Source: Actinomadura meyerae
GTDB taxonomy: Bacteria; Actinomycetota; Actinomycetes; Streptosporangiales; Streptosporangiaceae
Length of the DNA stretch: 64,000 bases
NCBI RefSeq assembly: GCF_900188445.1
Contig: NZ_FZOR01000016.1
Span: 62,001 to 126,000, forward strand
Direction of reading: 5' to 3'
Part shown: piece after piece, positions 50,044 through 58,366 of the stretch
Layout of the letters: the number at the start of each line of letters is the position of its first letter
Position numbering within the stretch: position 1 is the first letter of the stretch
Program-made: the position numbers and the translations under genes
Notes under the pieces: generated by a model
Seen by the model: the letters and a program-made list of their open reading frames with translations, nothing else
The model's database searches: none
What the model was told of the DNA's origin: nothing

Positions 50044-50820
50044 CTACGCCGAGGTCCTGCGGCGGAACAGAACGGCCGCGAGCGGCACGCTGATCACCAC
50101 CGTGCCCAGGAGCCAGGCCGCCGCCACCGCGGCGGAGGAGCCCATCGGCTGGTCCAGGAGCAGTGAGCGGAGTGCTTCCACGATCGGTGTGATCGGCTGG
50201 TTGTCGGCGAAACCGCGCAGGGCGGCCGGCATGGTCTCGGCCGGGACGAACCCGTCCGACATGTACGGCAGGAACAGGACGAGGAAGCTGAACGCACCCG
50301 CCGCTTGGACCGACTTGACCAGGAGCCCCCAGAGCACCGCCAGCGACGACACCGCCACCACGTAACCCGCCAGTAGGGCCAGCGTGAACGCCCAGTCGAC
50401 GAGTCCGGCGTCCGGGCGGAAGCCCAGGGCGACCGCAGCGACCAAGGCGATGCCGCACGCCACGACGTTGCGGACCAGCGAGGCGACCACATGCCCGGCC
50501 GGGACCGTCCAGCCGCTGATCGGCAGGGTGCGGAAGCGGTCGATCATGCCGCCGGTCATGTCCTCGGCGATGGCCGAGGCGGTCAGCGCGGCGCCGTAGC
50601 CGCCGGACATGAGCAGGATGGCGGGCACCACGAAGTCGATGTAGGCGAGGCCGCTGGAGCCGGTGTCGATCGCCCCGCCGAAGACGTGCACGAACAGCAC
50701 CATCATGATCACCGGCAGCGCGGTGTTCACGATGAGGCCGTCGAGGAGGCGCAGTTCGCGGCGCAGGTCGCGGACGACGAGGCGGCGCAGATCACCCGCC
50801 GCGGTCAGGACGGCGCTCAT
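50044..50820 (-). CDS. ABC-2 type permease (DrrB-like)
   Basis: 258 residues with six hydrophobic helices and the ABC-2 signature region (IDRFRTLPISGWTVPAGHV, then FLPYMSDGFVPAETMP). It is the membrane subunit of a drug exporter. ATG 50820 overlaps the ATPase gene stop as ATGA. Confidence 0.88.
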   Translation of the reverse strand: MSAVLTAAGDLRRLVVRDLRRELRLLDGLIVNTALPVIMMVLFVHVFGGAIDTGSSGLAYIDFVVPAILLMSGGYGAALTASAIAEDMTGGMIDRFRTLPISGWTVPAGHVVASLVRNVVACGIALVAAVALGFRPDAGLVDWAFTLALLAGYVVAVSSLAVLWGLLVKSVQAAGAFSFLVLFLPYMSDGFVPAETMPAALRGFADNQPITPIVEALRSLLLDQPMGSSAAVAAAWLLGTVVISVPLAAVLFRRRTSA

Positions 50821-51752
50821 GCCGCTCCCTCCGTGAGTTCGAAGAAGACGTCGTCGAGGGTGGGGGCGCGCAGCTCCACGCGCTCGACGGTGACGCCCGC
50901 GCGGTGCATCAGGTCCAGCGCGTGGCGCAGGTGGTCGGGGCCCTGGACGGCCATGGTGACCTCCCGTGCCTCCGCGTCGAGACGCGCCGAGGTGTCGCCG
51001 TTGAGCGCCGTCGCGGCGCGCGGTACGTCACCGGTCGCCGCCAGGCGCAGCAGCAGGCGCTCGGCGCCCACCTGGCGCTTCAGCGCGGCGGGAGAGTCGT
51101 CGGCCGCGACGCGGCCGTCGTTGATCACCACGACGCGGTCGGCGAGCCGGTCGGCCTCCTCCAGGTACTGGGTGGTGAGCAGGATGGTGGTTCCGGCGGC
51201 CAGCAGTTCCCGGATCACCGACCACAGCTCGGCGCGGCTGCGCGGGTCGAGCCCGGTCGTGGGCTCGTCCAGGAACAGGATGCGCGGCTCCGACACCATG
51301 CTCGCCGCGAGGTCGAGCCGGCGCCGCATGCCGCCCGAGTAGGTCGCGACGCGCCGGTTCGCGGCGGCGGCGAGGCCGAAGCGCTCCAGGAGTTCGCCCG
51401 CCCGCCGCCGGGCCCGGCGCCCGCCGAGGTGGCTGAGGCCGGCGAACAGTTCGAGGTTCTCCCGCCCGGTCAGCAGCTCGTCCACCGTGGCCTGCTGGGC
51501 GGTCAGGCCGATCGCCCGGCGCACCGCGACGCCCTCGCGGACGACGTCGTGCCCGCCGACGGTCGCCGTGCCGCCGTCGGGGGCGAGCAGCGTGGTCAGG
51601 ATGCGCACGGTCGTGGTCTTGCCCGACCCGTTCGGGCCGAGGAGGGCCAGGAGCGACCCGGTGGGCACGGTCAGGTCGATCCCCTTCAGGACCGGGGTCC
51701 CCCCGAACGACTTCGTCAGGCCACGGGCCTGGATCGCTTCTGTGAATGTCAT
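50817..51752 (-). CDS. ABC transporter ATP-binding protein (DrrA-like)
   Basis: 311 residues from ATG 51752. Walker A GPNGSGKTT, signature YSGGMRRRLD, Walker B ILFLDEPTTGLDP and the H-loop region LTTQYLEEADRLADR match the daunorubicin-resistance DrrA group, including the C-terminal DUF4162-type region ending APTLDDVFFELT. It energises export by the next gene. It is divergent from a TetR gene 67 bases away. Confidence 0.9.
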   Translation of the reverse strand: MTFTEAIQARGLTKSFGGTPVLKGIDLTVPTGSLLALLGPNGSGKTTTVRILTTLLAPDGGTATVGGHDVVREGVAVRRAIGLTAQQATVDELLTGRENLELFAGLSHLGGRRARRRAGELLERFGLAAAANRRVATYSGGMRRRLDLAASMVSEPRILFLDEPTTGLDPRSRAELWSVIRELLAAGTTILLTTQYLEEADRLADRVVVINDGRVAADDSPAALKRQVGAERLLLRLAATGDVPRAATALNGDTSARLDAEAREVTMAVQGPDHLRHALDLMHRAGVTVERVELRAPTLDDVFFELTEGAA

Positions 51753-51783
51753 ACTGTGTATCGCGTTCACTGTTTTGAGTATG
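51750..51783. promoter_or_regulatory. Inverted repeat CATACT-N22-AGTATG between exporter and tetR
   Basis: The two 6-base arms flank the short divergent intergenic region and could be part of the TetR binding site. The arms are short, so this is tentative. Confidence 0.35.
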
Positions 51784-51819
51784 CACAATTTCAGCAGCGG
51801 GTCAAGAAGGAGGGGTTCC

Positions 51820-52635
51820 ATGGCGGACGACCGGACGCTGCCGCCGGTGCTGCGGCGCATGTGGGGACGCGAACCGGCGCCGCGCCGCGGGCCGCGGCCG
51901 CGGCTGGACCTCGCCGCGATCACCGCCGCCGCCATCGAGATCGCCGACGACGAGGGGCTCGCCGGGGTCTCGATGGCCAGTGTCGCCGCCCAGGTGGGCG
52001 TGGCGGCGACGGCCCTCTACCGGTACGTCGGCAGCAAGGAGGAGCTGCTCATCGCGATGACCGACGCCGTCGTGCCGGAGCCGCCCGAGCCGGACGGCCT
52101 CCCCTGGCGCGACTACCTCGCCCTCTGGTGCCGGGCGCAGCGCGACGCCGTCCTGCGGCACACGTGGCTGCTGTCCGTCGACCGGCTCGCCCCGCCGCTC
52201 GGCCCGCGCCGGCTGCTGTGGCTCGACCGCGCGCTGGCCTCCCTCGGCGGCACCGGGCTGCACGACGGCGAGAAGGTCAACGTGGCGACCGCCCTCGCCG
52301 GGTACGCGATCACCGACGCCGCGTTCGTCCACGGGGTCGGGGGCGGCGACCCGCAGATGGAGGCCGCCGAGATCGGCGGCGCCGCCGACTACGGCGACAT
52401 GCTGGCCGAACTGCTCGACCCGGCGACCTATCCGGCCCTGTCGGCGGCGATGCGCTCGGGAGTCATGCACGGCGCGGAGGGCTGGTCGGACGACGGCGAC
52501 TTCGTCTTCGGCCTCGACCTGCTGCTCGACGGCATCGAGGCGCTGATCGAGCGGCGCCGTGCGGCTCGGCCGGGTGCGTCTCAGGCCGGAGTGGACGACT
52601 CGTGCACGCGGCCGGAGGAGCCGAAGACCAGGTAG
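51820..52635 (+). CDS. TetR/AcrR family regulator of the DrrAB-like exporter
   Basis: 271 residues from ATG 51820, with AGGAGG just upstream. The HTH (ITAAAIEIADDEGLAGVSMA, then VGVAATALYRYVGSKEELL) and the TetR_C C-terminal domain are complete. It probably represses the divergent exporter. The final 55 bases overlap the convergent ABC-F gene. Confidence 0.9.
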   Translation: MADDRTLPPVLRRMWGREPAPRRGPRPRLDLAAITAAAIEIADDEGLAGVSMASVAAQVGVAATALYRYVGSKEELLIAMTDAVVPEPPEPDGLPWRDYLALWCRAQRDAVLRHTWLLSVDRLAPPLGPRRLLWLDRALASLGGTGLHDGEKVNVATALAGYAITDAAFVHGVGGGDPQMEAAEIGGAADYGDMLAELLDPATYPALSAAMRSGVMHGAEGWSDDGDFVFGLDLLLDGIEALIERRRAARPGASQAGVDDSCTRPEEPKTR

Positions 52636-54152
52636 CGGTCGAAGTCGGCGGCGAACCAGCGGTCGTGGGTGACGGCCAGGACGGTTCCCGCGTAGGACGC
52701 CAGGCCCTCCTGGAGGGCTTCGGCGCTGGCCAGGTCGAGGTTGTCGGTCGGTTCGTCCAGGAGGAGCAGCGTCGCGCCCGACAGTTCGAGGAGCAGGATC
52801 TGCAGGCGGGCCTGCTGACCGCCGGAGAGCGTCTCGAACGGGCGGGAGCCCGCGGGGGCCAGCTCGTAGCGGGCGAACGCGGCCATGGCGTCGTTGCGGG
52901 TGAGCGCGTGCCGCGCCATGACGATGTCCGCCGGGGTGCGGCCGTGCAGGTCGGGGCGCGTGTGCGTCTGGACGAAGAGGCCGGGCACCACGCGGGCGCC
53001 GAGGCGGAACTCACCGGCGTGCGGGACGTCGTGCCCGGCCAGCAGGCGCAGGAACGTCGATTTGCCCGAGCCGTTCGAGCCCAGCACCGCGACGCGTTCG
53101 CCGTACCAGATCTCGGTGGCGAAAGGGCGGGTCAGACCGGTCAGCTCCAAGGATTCGCAGATCAAGGCTCGTTTGCCGGTGCGGCCGCCGCGCAGCCGCA
53201 TCCGCACGTTCTGGTCCTTGGGCGCGCTGCGGGGCGGGCCCGCCTCTTCGAAGCGCGCCAGGCGGGTGCGGGCGGCCTGGTAGGACGAGGCCACCGCGTC
53301 GTTGTTGGCCGCGCGCTGGCGGAGCAGGTGGACGAGCTGCTTCAGGCGGGTGTGCTCCTCGTCCCAGCGGCGGCGCCGCTCGTGGAGGCGTTCGGTGCGT
53401 TCGCGGCGTGCCTGCGCATAGCCTGCGAAACCGCCGCCGTGGACCCAGATGTCGCGTGACTCCACGGTGATGATGCGGTCGGCCGTGTCGGCGATGAGCT
53501 GCCGGTCGTGAGAGACGAGGAGGACGGTCTTGGCCGTGGCGCGCAGCTTCTCCGCCAGCCATTCCTTCGCGGGCACGTCAAGGTAGTTGTCGGGCTCGTC
53601 TAGGAGGAGCACCTCGTCCGGGCCGCGGAGGAGGGCTTCCAGGACGAGACGCTTCTGCTCCCCGCCCGAGAGGGTCGTCACGCCGCGCGTCTTCGCCTCG
53701 TCGAACGGCAGGCCGAGTGCGGCGGTCGTGCAGGCGTCCCAGACGACCTCGATGTCGTAGCCGCCCGCATCCGTGTAGTCGGTGATCGCCTCGGCGTAGG
53801 CGAGCTGGGTGCGCTCACTGTCGTCCAGGTCGCGTTCAGCGCGGGCCAGGCGCTCCGCCGCGCCGCGCACTCGTTCGGGCGCCACCGACAGCAGCAGGTC
53901 GTGGACGGTCCGGCCGTCGCGGATACCGCCGATGAACTGCCGCATCACGCCGAGGCCGCCGGTGCTCGTGACGACACCGTCCGACGGCTGGACGTCGCCG
54001 GCGATCAGCCGCAGAAGCGTCGTCTTGCCCGCGCCGTTCGGGCCGATGAGCGCGGCCTTGGCCCCCTCCCCCACGCGGAAGGAGACGTCGTCCAGCAGGA
54101 GTCGCCCGTCGGGCAGGGCGTAGCTCAGCCGGCTCACCTCGATGTGCCCCAC
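52581..54152 (-). CDS. ABC-F family ATPase (antibiotic resistance / ribosome-associated type)
   Basis: 523 residues with two nucleotide-binding domains and no membrane segment. First Walker A GPNGAGKTT, signature LSGGEQKR, Walker B LLLDEPDNYLD; second Walker A GSNGSGKST, signature LSGGQQAR, Walker B LLLDEPTDNLDL. A charged helical linker joins them. ABC-F proteins act on ribosomes rather than transport. Its private TetR neighbour suggests drug-inducible protection. Start GTG 54152 has AGGAG upstream. Confidence 0.88.
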   Translation of the reverse strand: MGHIEVSRLSYALPDGRLLLDDVSFRVGEGAKAALIGPNGAGKTTLLRLIAGDVQPSDGVVTSTGGLGVMRQFIGGIRDGRTVHDLLLSVAPERVRGAAERLARAERDLDDSERTQLAYAEAITDYTDAGGYDIEVVWDACTTAALGLPFDEAKTRGVTTLSGGEQKRLVLEALLRGPDEVLLLDEPDNYLDVPAKEWLAEKLRATAKTVLLVSHDRQLIADTADRIITVESRDIWVHGGGFAGYAQARRERTERLHERRRRWDEEHTRLKQLVHLLRQRAANNDAVASSYQAARTRLARFEEAGPPRSAPKDQNVRMRLRGGRTGKRALICESLELTGLTRPFATEIWYGERVAVLGSNGSGKSTFLRLLAGHDVPHAGEFRLGARVVPGLFVQTHTRPDLHGRTPADIVMARHALTRNDAMAAFARYELAPAGSRPFETLSGGQQARLQILLLELSGATLLLLDEPTDNLDLASAEALQEGLASYAGTVLAVTHDRWFAADFDRYLVFGSSGRVHESSTPA

Positions 54153-54160
54153 ACACTCTC

Positions 54161-54219
54161 CTAGTACAGCGGTCGAGTTACTAGACCAATGAGCCGGTAC
54201 TCGTTCAATGTACTAGTCT
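54161..54219. promoter_or_regulatory. Divergent promoter with CTAGTACA/TGTACTAG inverted repeat
   Basis: CTAGTACA (54161-54168) and its exact reverse complement TGTACTAG (54209-54216) lie near the ABC-F and TetR starts. The right copy overlaps the -10 TAGTCT (54214-54219), which is 7 bases before ATG 54227, giving a leaderless tetR message. Likely operator of this TetR. Confidence 0.55.
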
Positions 54220-54226
54220 CGGTCGC

Positions 54227-54886
54227 ATGACGGAGAGCGTGTGGTTGCGCGAAGGACGCCGGTCACGGCGGGAGGGGCCGCCGCTGTCCCGGGAGCGGAT
54301 CGTGGCCGAGGCCGTGGCGCTGCTGGACGAGGAGGGCGCCGGGCGGCTCACCATGCGGCGCCTCGCCGAGCGCCTCGACACCGGGTCCACGACGCTGTAC
54401 TGGCACGTCAAGACCAAGGACGACGTGCTCGAACTGGCCCTCGACAGCATCTTCGGCGACGTGGCGCTGCCGCACGGCGACCAGGACTGGCGCGCCGCCG
54501 TGGTCACGCTGATGTCGGGCTGGCGGCGCGCGATGCTCGACCATCCGTGGTCGGCGGCGGTCCTGGGCGGACGCCCCCTGCTGGGCCCCAACGTGCTCGC
54601 CCGCACGGACTTCCTCTACGCGACGCTCGCCGCGACGGGACTGACCGGTGCGCGCCTCGCCACCGCCGCGTACGCGGTGGCGAACTACGTCATCGGGTCG
54701 GCGCTCATGGAAGTCGGCGCGCAGGATTCCACCCCCAGCGCCGCCGCCGAGCATCTCGCCCGCAGCCGCGACCTGTACCCGGCTCTCGCCGAGCACGGCC
54801 ACCTGGACGACGGCGACTGGGACGCCGCGTTCGTCCAGGGGCTCGACTACCTCCTCGACGGGATCGGCGGCGTCACTTCCCCGTGA
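54227..54886 (+). CDS. TetR/AcrR family regulator (TetR_C type) of the ABC-F gene
   Basis: 219 residues. The HTH (RERIVAEAVALLDEEGAGRL, then MRRLAERLDTGSTTLYWHV) with a WHVK-type recognition helix and the C-terminal domain resemble tetracycline-repressor-class proteins. Leaderless start. Convergent overlap of 14 bases with the acylase gene. Confidence 0.9.
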   Translation: MTESVWLREGRRSRREGPPLSRERIVAEAVALLDEEGAGRLTMRRLAERLDTGSTTLYWHVKTKDDVLELALDSIFGDVALPHGDQDWRAAVVTLMSGWRRAMLDHPWSAAVLGGRPLLGPNVLARTDFLYATLAATGLTGARLATAAYAVANYVIGSALMEVGAQDSTPSAAAEHLARSRDLYPALAEHGHLDDGDWDAAFVQGLDYLLDGIGGVTSP

Positions 54887-57227
54887 GGGTGACGACCTTG
54901 AGGCCCGGTGCCTTGTTGATCTCGCCGGCGCAGAACCGCTCGGTGACCCACTGCTTCTTGGAGAAGAGGCGGGTCTGGTCCGCGTAGTGCGGAGACGTCG
55001 GGTCGGTCGACTGCGAGTAGGTGAGGAGGGTCCGGGTGTCGGGGCACTTGTCGCCGTCGAACGAGACGACCTGGACGTAGCTGGAGCCCGTGGTGATCTC
55101 CGTGTAGCCCTTGCCCGGCGCCCACGTGCCCTCGACCTTGTTCAGGATGCCGAGGTTCTCGGTGCCGCCGCCGATCGGGATCCGCTCGCCGTTGCGGGTG
55201 ACGTACTGGTGGTCGCCGAGCGGCGCGTCCAGCGGGATGTTCGACTTCTTCAGCTCGTCCACCGCGTCCAGCAACGCCTTGCGGGCGGCCAAGGAGCCGG
55301 TGTTGAAGTCGCGTGGCGTGTTGACCGGGTCGGACGCGTTGAACGGCGTCTTCCACAGGTCCCACGCGGAGAGCGCCTTGCGCCAGTACCGGTCGAAGAG
55401 GAGCGCGCCGCGGCTGCCGGTGTCGGCCGTCTTGTCCCACTTGGCCAGGACGTCGCAGGGCTCGCCGAGGCCCATGTCGCGGCACATCGTCACCGTTCCG
55501 GCCGCGGCGAGTTCCCCCGCGTGGTTGCGGTTGGCGAAGACCAGGTCCTGCATGTCGGCGCGGGTGAACTTGCTCGCGGCGAGCTGGTCCTGGACGGAGA
55601 CGATGCCGCTCCTCGTGCGGAGGCTGCGGGCGGCCTTCTCGTCGCCGATGATGCGGTCGTAGCCGGTCAGCGGCTTCTCCGGGTTGGACAGCCAGTAGCT
55701 GTCGTTGGAGTTGGTGACGTAGTCGCCGCGGGTCAGCACCGGGTACCGGTCGGGGTCGAGAATCCCCGGCTGGACGGTCCCCGGCGCCTTGCCCGGTGCG
55801 CAGGACGACCGGGTGCCGTCCAGGATCGCGAGGCCCGCCTGCCGCAGCGTCAGGTGGCCGAGGAGGGAGTTGCAGCGGTCCGCGAACGCGTTCGTGACGT
55901 TCGGCAGCACCTGGATCTGGGCGAACAGCGCCTTGCCGCGCGCGTCGGCCGCGATGGTGTTCACCCAGGGCAGGCCCTGGGTCTGCTTCAGCGCGCGGAC
56001 GGCGTCATCGGTCGTGCGGGCCTTGCCCAGGGCGAGCGAGGTGTTCGCCAGGCGCAGGTTCGTGGCGTTCGGGTCGGTGAGCGCGTAGGCGTTCCAGGTC
56101 GTCCACGGCAGCCCGATGGACGAGACGGACGTGACGATCGGCCCGTAGCGGCTCCGCCACTGCGTCCTGGTGACCGGCTTGACCGAGCCGTCCGCCTGCT
56201 TCGCCTGGACGGTGACCCGCCGCTGGGTCATCTTCTCGACCTTGCCGTCCACGAAGTAGGACGTCGGGTCGCCCGGCACCAGCCGCAGCTCGGTGAGGCT
56301 GAACGGGACGCCGGTCGCGACGGTGTGGCTCCACGCGAACGTCGAGGTGTGGCCGATGTTGACGGACGGCGACCCGAGCAGCGCGGCGCCGCTCACGTTC
56401 AACTTGCCGGGGATCGTCTGCTGCATCTGCCAGAAGCGCCGCCCGTTGTGCCACGGGTAGTGCGGGTTGCCGAGGAGCAGGCCGCGCCCGTTCGCGGTGG
56501 CGCCGCCGCCGACGGCGATGGCGTTGCTGCCCATGTCGGCGTCCGCCAGCAGCTTGCGGGCGCCCTCGGCGGCCTTCGCGAGGGGCGGCGCCTTGGCCTG
56601 CGCGGCGTCCGGAGGCGCCGCCACGGTGATCTGGTCGGTGACCATGCCGGAGCCGCCGAGCATGGCGAGGGCGTAGCCGCGCCGGTAGACGTCCAGCTCG
56701 GTGATGGGCCGCAGCCACGCGGCGCCCTTGCACGCCGGGTCGGTGATCTTGCCCTCGCGCAGGTAGCGGTTGTAGCCGGCGGCCCAGCCGCGGCTGAGTT
56801 CGCGCACCTCGGTGCTCGGGCCGTAGGGGGCGGGCGCGGCGGCCAGCCGCTCGACCACCTTGCTGTCGTTGATGCCGGTGAAGAACACGTCGCTGGCGAG
56901 GTTGGTGGACGCCGACGACAGCGCCCTGTCCGGTGCGCCGTCCGGGCCGAAGTACCTGGAGCGCTCCCCGCTCAGCGTGACGACACCCTGCGCGAGCAGG
57001 CACAGGTCGTCCTTGGCCGCCGCGTAGCCGGTGCCGTACCCGAGGCCGGCGTAGTCCGGCGCGGTGATGTGCGGAATGCCGTACTCGGTGTAGCGGATCG
57101 TCGCCGACATGGGGCGCTCGCTGGTCGCGGCGGCGGACGAGGTCACGGCGGCGGACGAGGTCACGGGCGTCAGGACGGCGGCGGCGACCACCGCGGCTCC
57201 GGCCGCGCGCAGGACGGTACGCGACAT
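54873..57227 (-). CDS. Secreted penicillin acylase family amidase
   Basis: 784 residues. A signal peptide (VLRAAGAAVVAAAVLTPVTS) precedes the alpha chain. The Ntn nucleophile is the Ser of MGSNAIAV, after a probable spacer peptide, followed by the long beta chain with NPHYPWHN and GDYVTNSNDSYW. Family members cleave acyl side chains from beta-lactams, N-acyl-homoserine lactones or lipopeptides such as aculeacin. The long substrate pocket type cannot be decided here. Autoproteolytic maturation is expected. Confidence 0.88.
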   Translation of the reverse strand: MSRTVLRAAGAAVVAAAVLTPVTSSAAVTSSAAATSERPMSATIRYTEYGIPHITAPDYAGLGYGTGYAAAKDDLCLLAQGVVTLSGERSRYFGPDGAPDRALSSASTNLASDVFFTGINDSKVVERLAAAPAPYGPSTEVRELSRGWAAGYNRYLREGKITDPACKGAAWLRPITELDVYRRGYALAMLGGSGMVTDQITVAAPPDAAQAKAPPLAKAAEGARKLLADADMGSNAIAVGGGATANGRGLLLGNPHYPWHNGRRFWQMQQTIPGKLNVSGAALLGSPSVNIGHTSTFAWSHTVATGVPFSLTELRLVPGDPTSYFVDGKVEKMTQRRVTVQAKQADGSVKPVTRTQWRSRYGPIVTSVSSIGLPWTTWNAYALTDPNATNLRLANTSLALGKARTTDDAVRALKQTQGLPWVNTIAADARGKALFAQIQVLPNVTNAFADRCNSLLGHLTLRQAGLAILDGTRSSCAPGKAPGTVQPGILDPDRYPVLTRGDYVTNSNDSYWLSNPEKPLTGYDRIIGDEKAARSLRTRSGIVSVQDQLAASKFTRADMQDLVFANRNHAGELAAAGTVTMCRDMGLGEPCDVLAKWDKTADTGSRGALLFDRYWRKALSAWDLWKTPFNASDPVNTPRDFNTGSLAARKALLDAVDELKKSNIPLDAPLGDHQYVTRNGERIPIGGGTENLGILNKVEGTWAPGKGYTEITTGSSYVQVVSFDGDKCPDTRTLLTYSQSTDPTSPHYADQTRLFSKKQWVTERFCAGEINKAPGLKVVTLTGK

Positions 57228-57287
57228 GGGACTCCTTGATCACAGAAGTCCCGCAAAGTTCGCACAAGTGATCGTTCCTGGCAAGAC

Positions 57288-57731
57288 CTACGGGAGGAGG
57301 CCGGGGAGGTCGGCCGCGTGGTCCTGGAGGTAGGCGGCGAGCGTCTCGGGGATCAGGTCGATCGCGGCCAGGTCCCCAGGGGTGCACGGGACGAGGTCGA
57401 CGTCGTAGCGGCCCCGCGCCGGGTCCTCGAACTCGGGGCCGTGGCGGCGGGACAGGTCCATCGAGGCCAGCCGGCAGACGTAGAAGGTGTTGAGGCGGTA
57501 CAGCCCGGGCGACTCCTCCCCGCACGCGAACACCTGCCGGACGGGCCCGGCGGTGGCGCCGAGCTCCTCGTCCAGCTCGCGGCGCAGCGCGGCCTCCGGG
57601 GACGCGTCGTCCGGCTCGATCTTCCCGCCCGGGGTCGTCCAGTAGACGGGCCGGTCGGGGCGGGTGCGGCGCAGCAGGACGAGCGCGTCGCCGTCGAGGA
57701 GGAGGGCGCGCACGGCCCGGCGGACCCTCAC
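57288..57731 (-). CDS. NUDIX hydrolase
   Basis: 147 residues from GTG 57731, overlapping the regulator stop as GTGA. The Nudix box G-x5-E-x7-R-E-x2-E-E-x-G is complete in GGKIEPDDASPEAALRREL plus DEELG. Substrate unknown. Translational coupling to a two-component pair is unusual for a housekeeping Nudix enzyme. Confidence 0.85.
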   Translation of the reverse strand: MRVRRAVRALLLDGDALVLLRRTRPDRPVYWTTPGGKIEPDDASPEAALRRELDEELGATAGPVRQVFACGEESPGLYRLNTFYVCRLASMDLSRRHGPEFEDPARGRYDVDLVPCTPGDLAAIDLIPETLAAYLQDHAADLPGLLP

Positions 57732-58366
57732 GAGTTCAGGTAGGCCAGGACGGCCAGGACGCGGCGGTGCCCGCTGTCGGACGGCGGCAGGCCGAGCTTG
57801 GCGAACACCGCGCCGATGTGCTTGCTGACCGAGCGCTCGGTGATGACGAGGGTGGCGGCGATGGTGGCGTTGTCGAGGCCCTGCGCCATCAGCCCGAGGA
57901 CCTCGCGCTCGCGCGGCGTGAGCGCCTGCAGCGGGTCCTGGCGGGTGGTCATCAGCTGGGACACGACCTCGGGGTCGAGGGCGGTGCCGCCCGCCGCGAC
58001 GCGGTCGAGGGCGTCCAGGAACTCGTCGACCCGGCTGACGCGGTCCTTCAGCAGGTAGCCGATGCCCTCGGCGCCGCCGGCGAGCAGCTCGGCGGCGTAG
58101 GTCTCCTCGACGTACTGCGACAGCACGAGCAGCGGCAGGCCGGGGATCCGCTTGCGCGCCTCGATCGCCGCGCGCAGCCCCTCGTCGCGGAACCCGGGCG
58201 GCAGCCGCACGTCGAGGACGGCGGCGTCGGGCCGGTGCTCCAGGATCGCGGGCAGCACCTCGGGCCCCTCGCCGGCGACGGCGACGACCTCGTGACCGCC
58301 CGCGTTCAGCAGCATGACGAGGCCCTCGCGGAGGAGCACGTTGTCCTCGGCGATCACGATCCGCAC
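57728..58366 (-). CDS. LuxR/NarL family response regulator
   Basis: 212 residues. Receiver motif MRIVIAEDNVLLREG, phosphoacceptor Asp in AAVLDVRLPP, switch Lys in YLLKDRV, and LuxR HTH LTPREREVLGLMAQGLDNA. It overlaps the kinase gene by 13 bases, making a strict pair. Confidence 0.92.
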   Translation of the reverse strand: MRIVIAEDNVLLREGLVMLLNAGGHEVVAVAGEGPEVLPAILEHRPDAAVLDVRLPPGFRDEGLRAAIEARKRIPGLPLLVLSQYVEETYAAELLAGGAEGIGYLLKDRVSRVDEFLDALDRVAAGGTALDPEVVSQLMTTRQDPLQALTPREREVLGLMAQGLDNATIAATLVITERSVSKHIGAVFAKLGLPPSDSGHRRVLAVLAYLNS

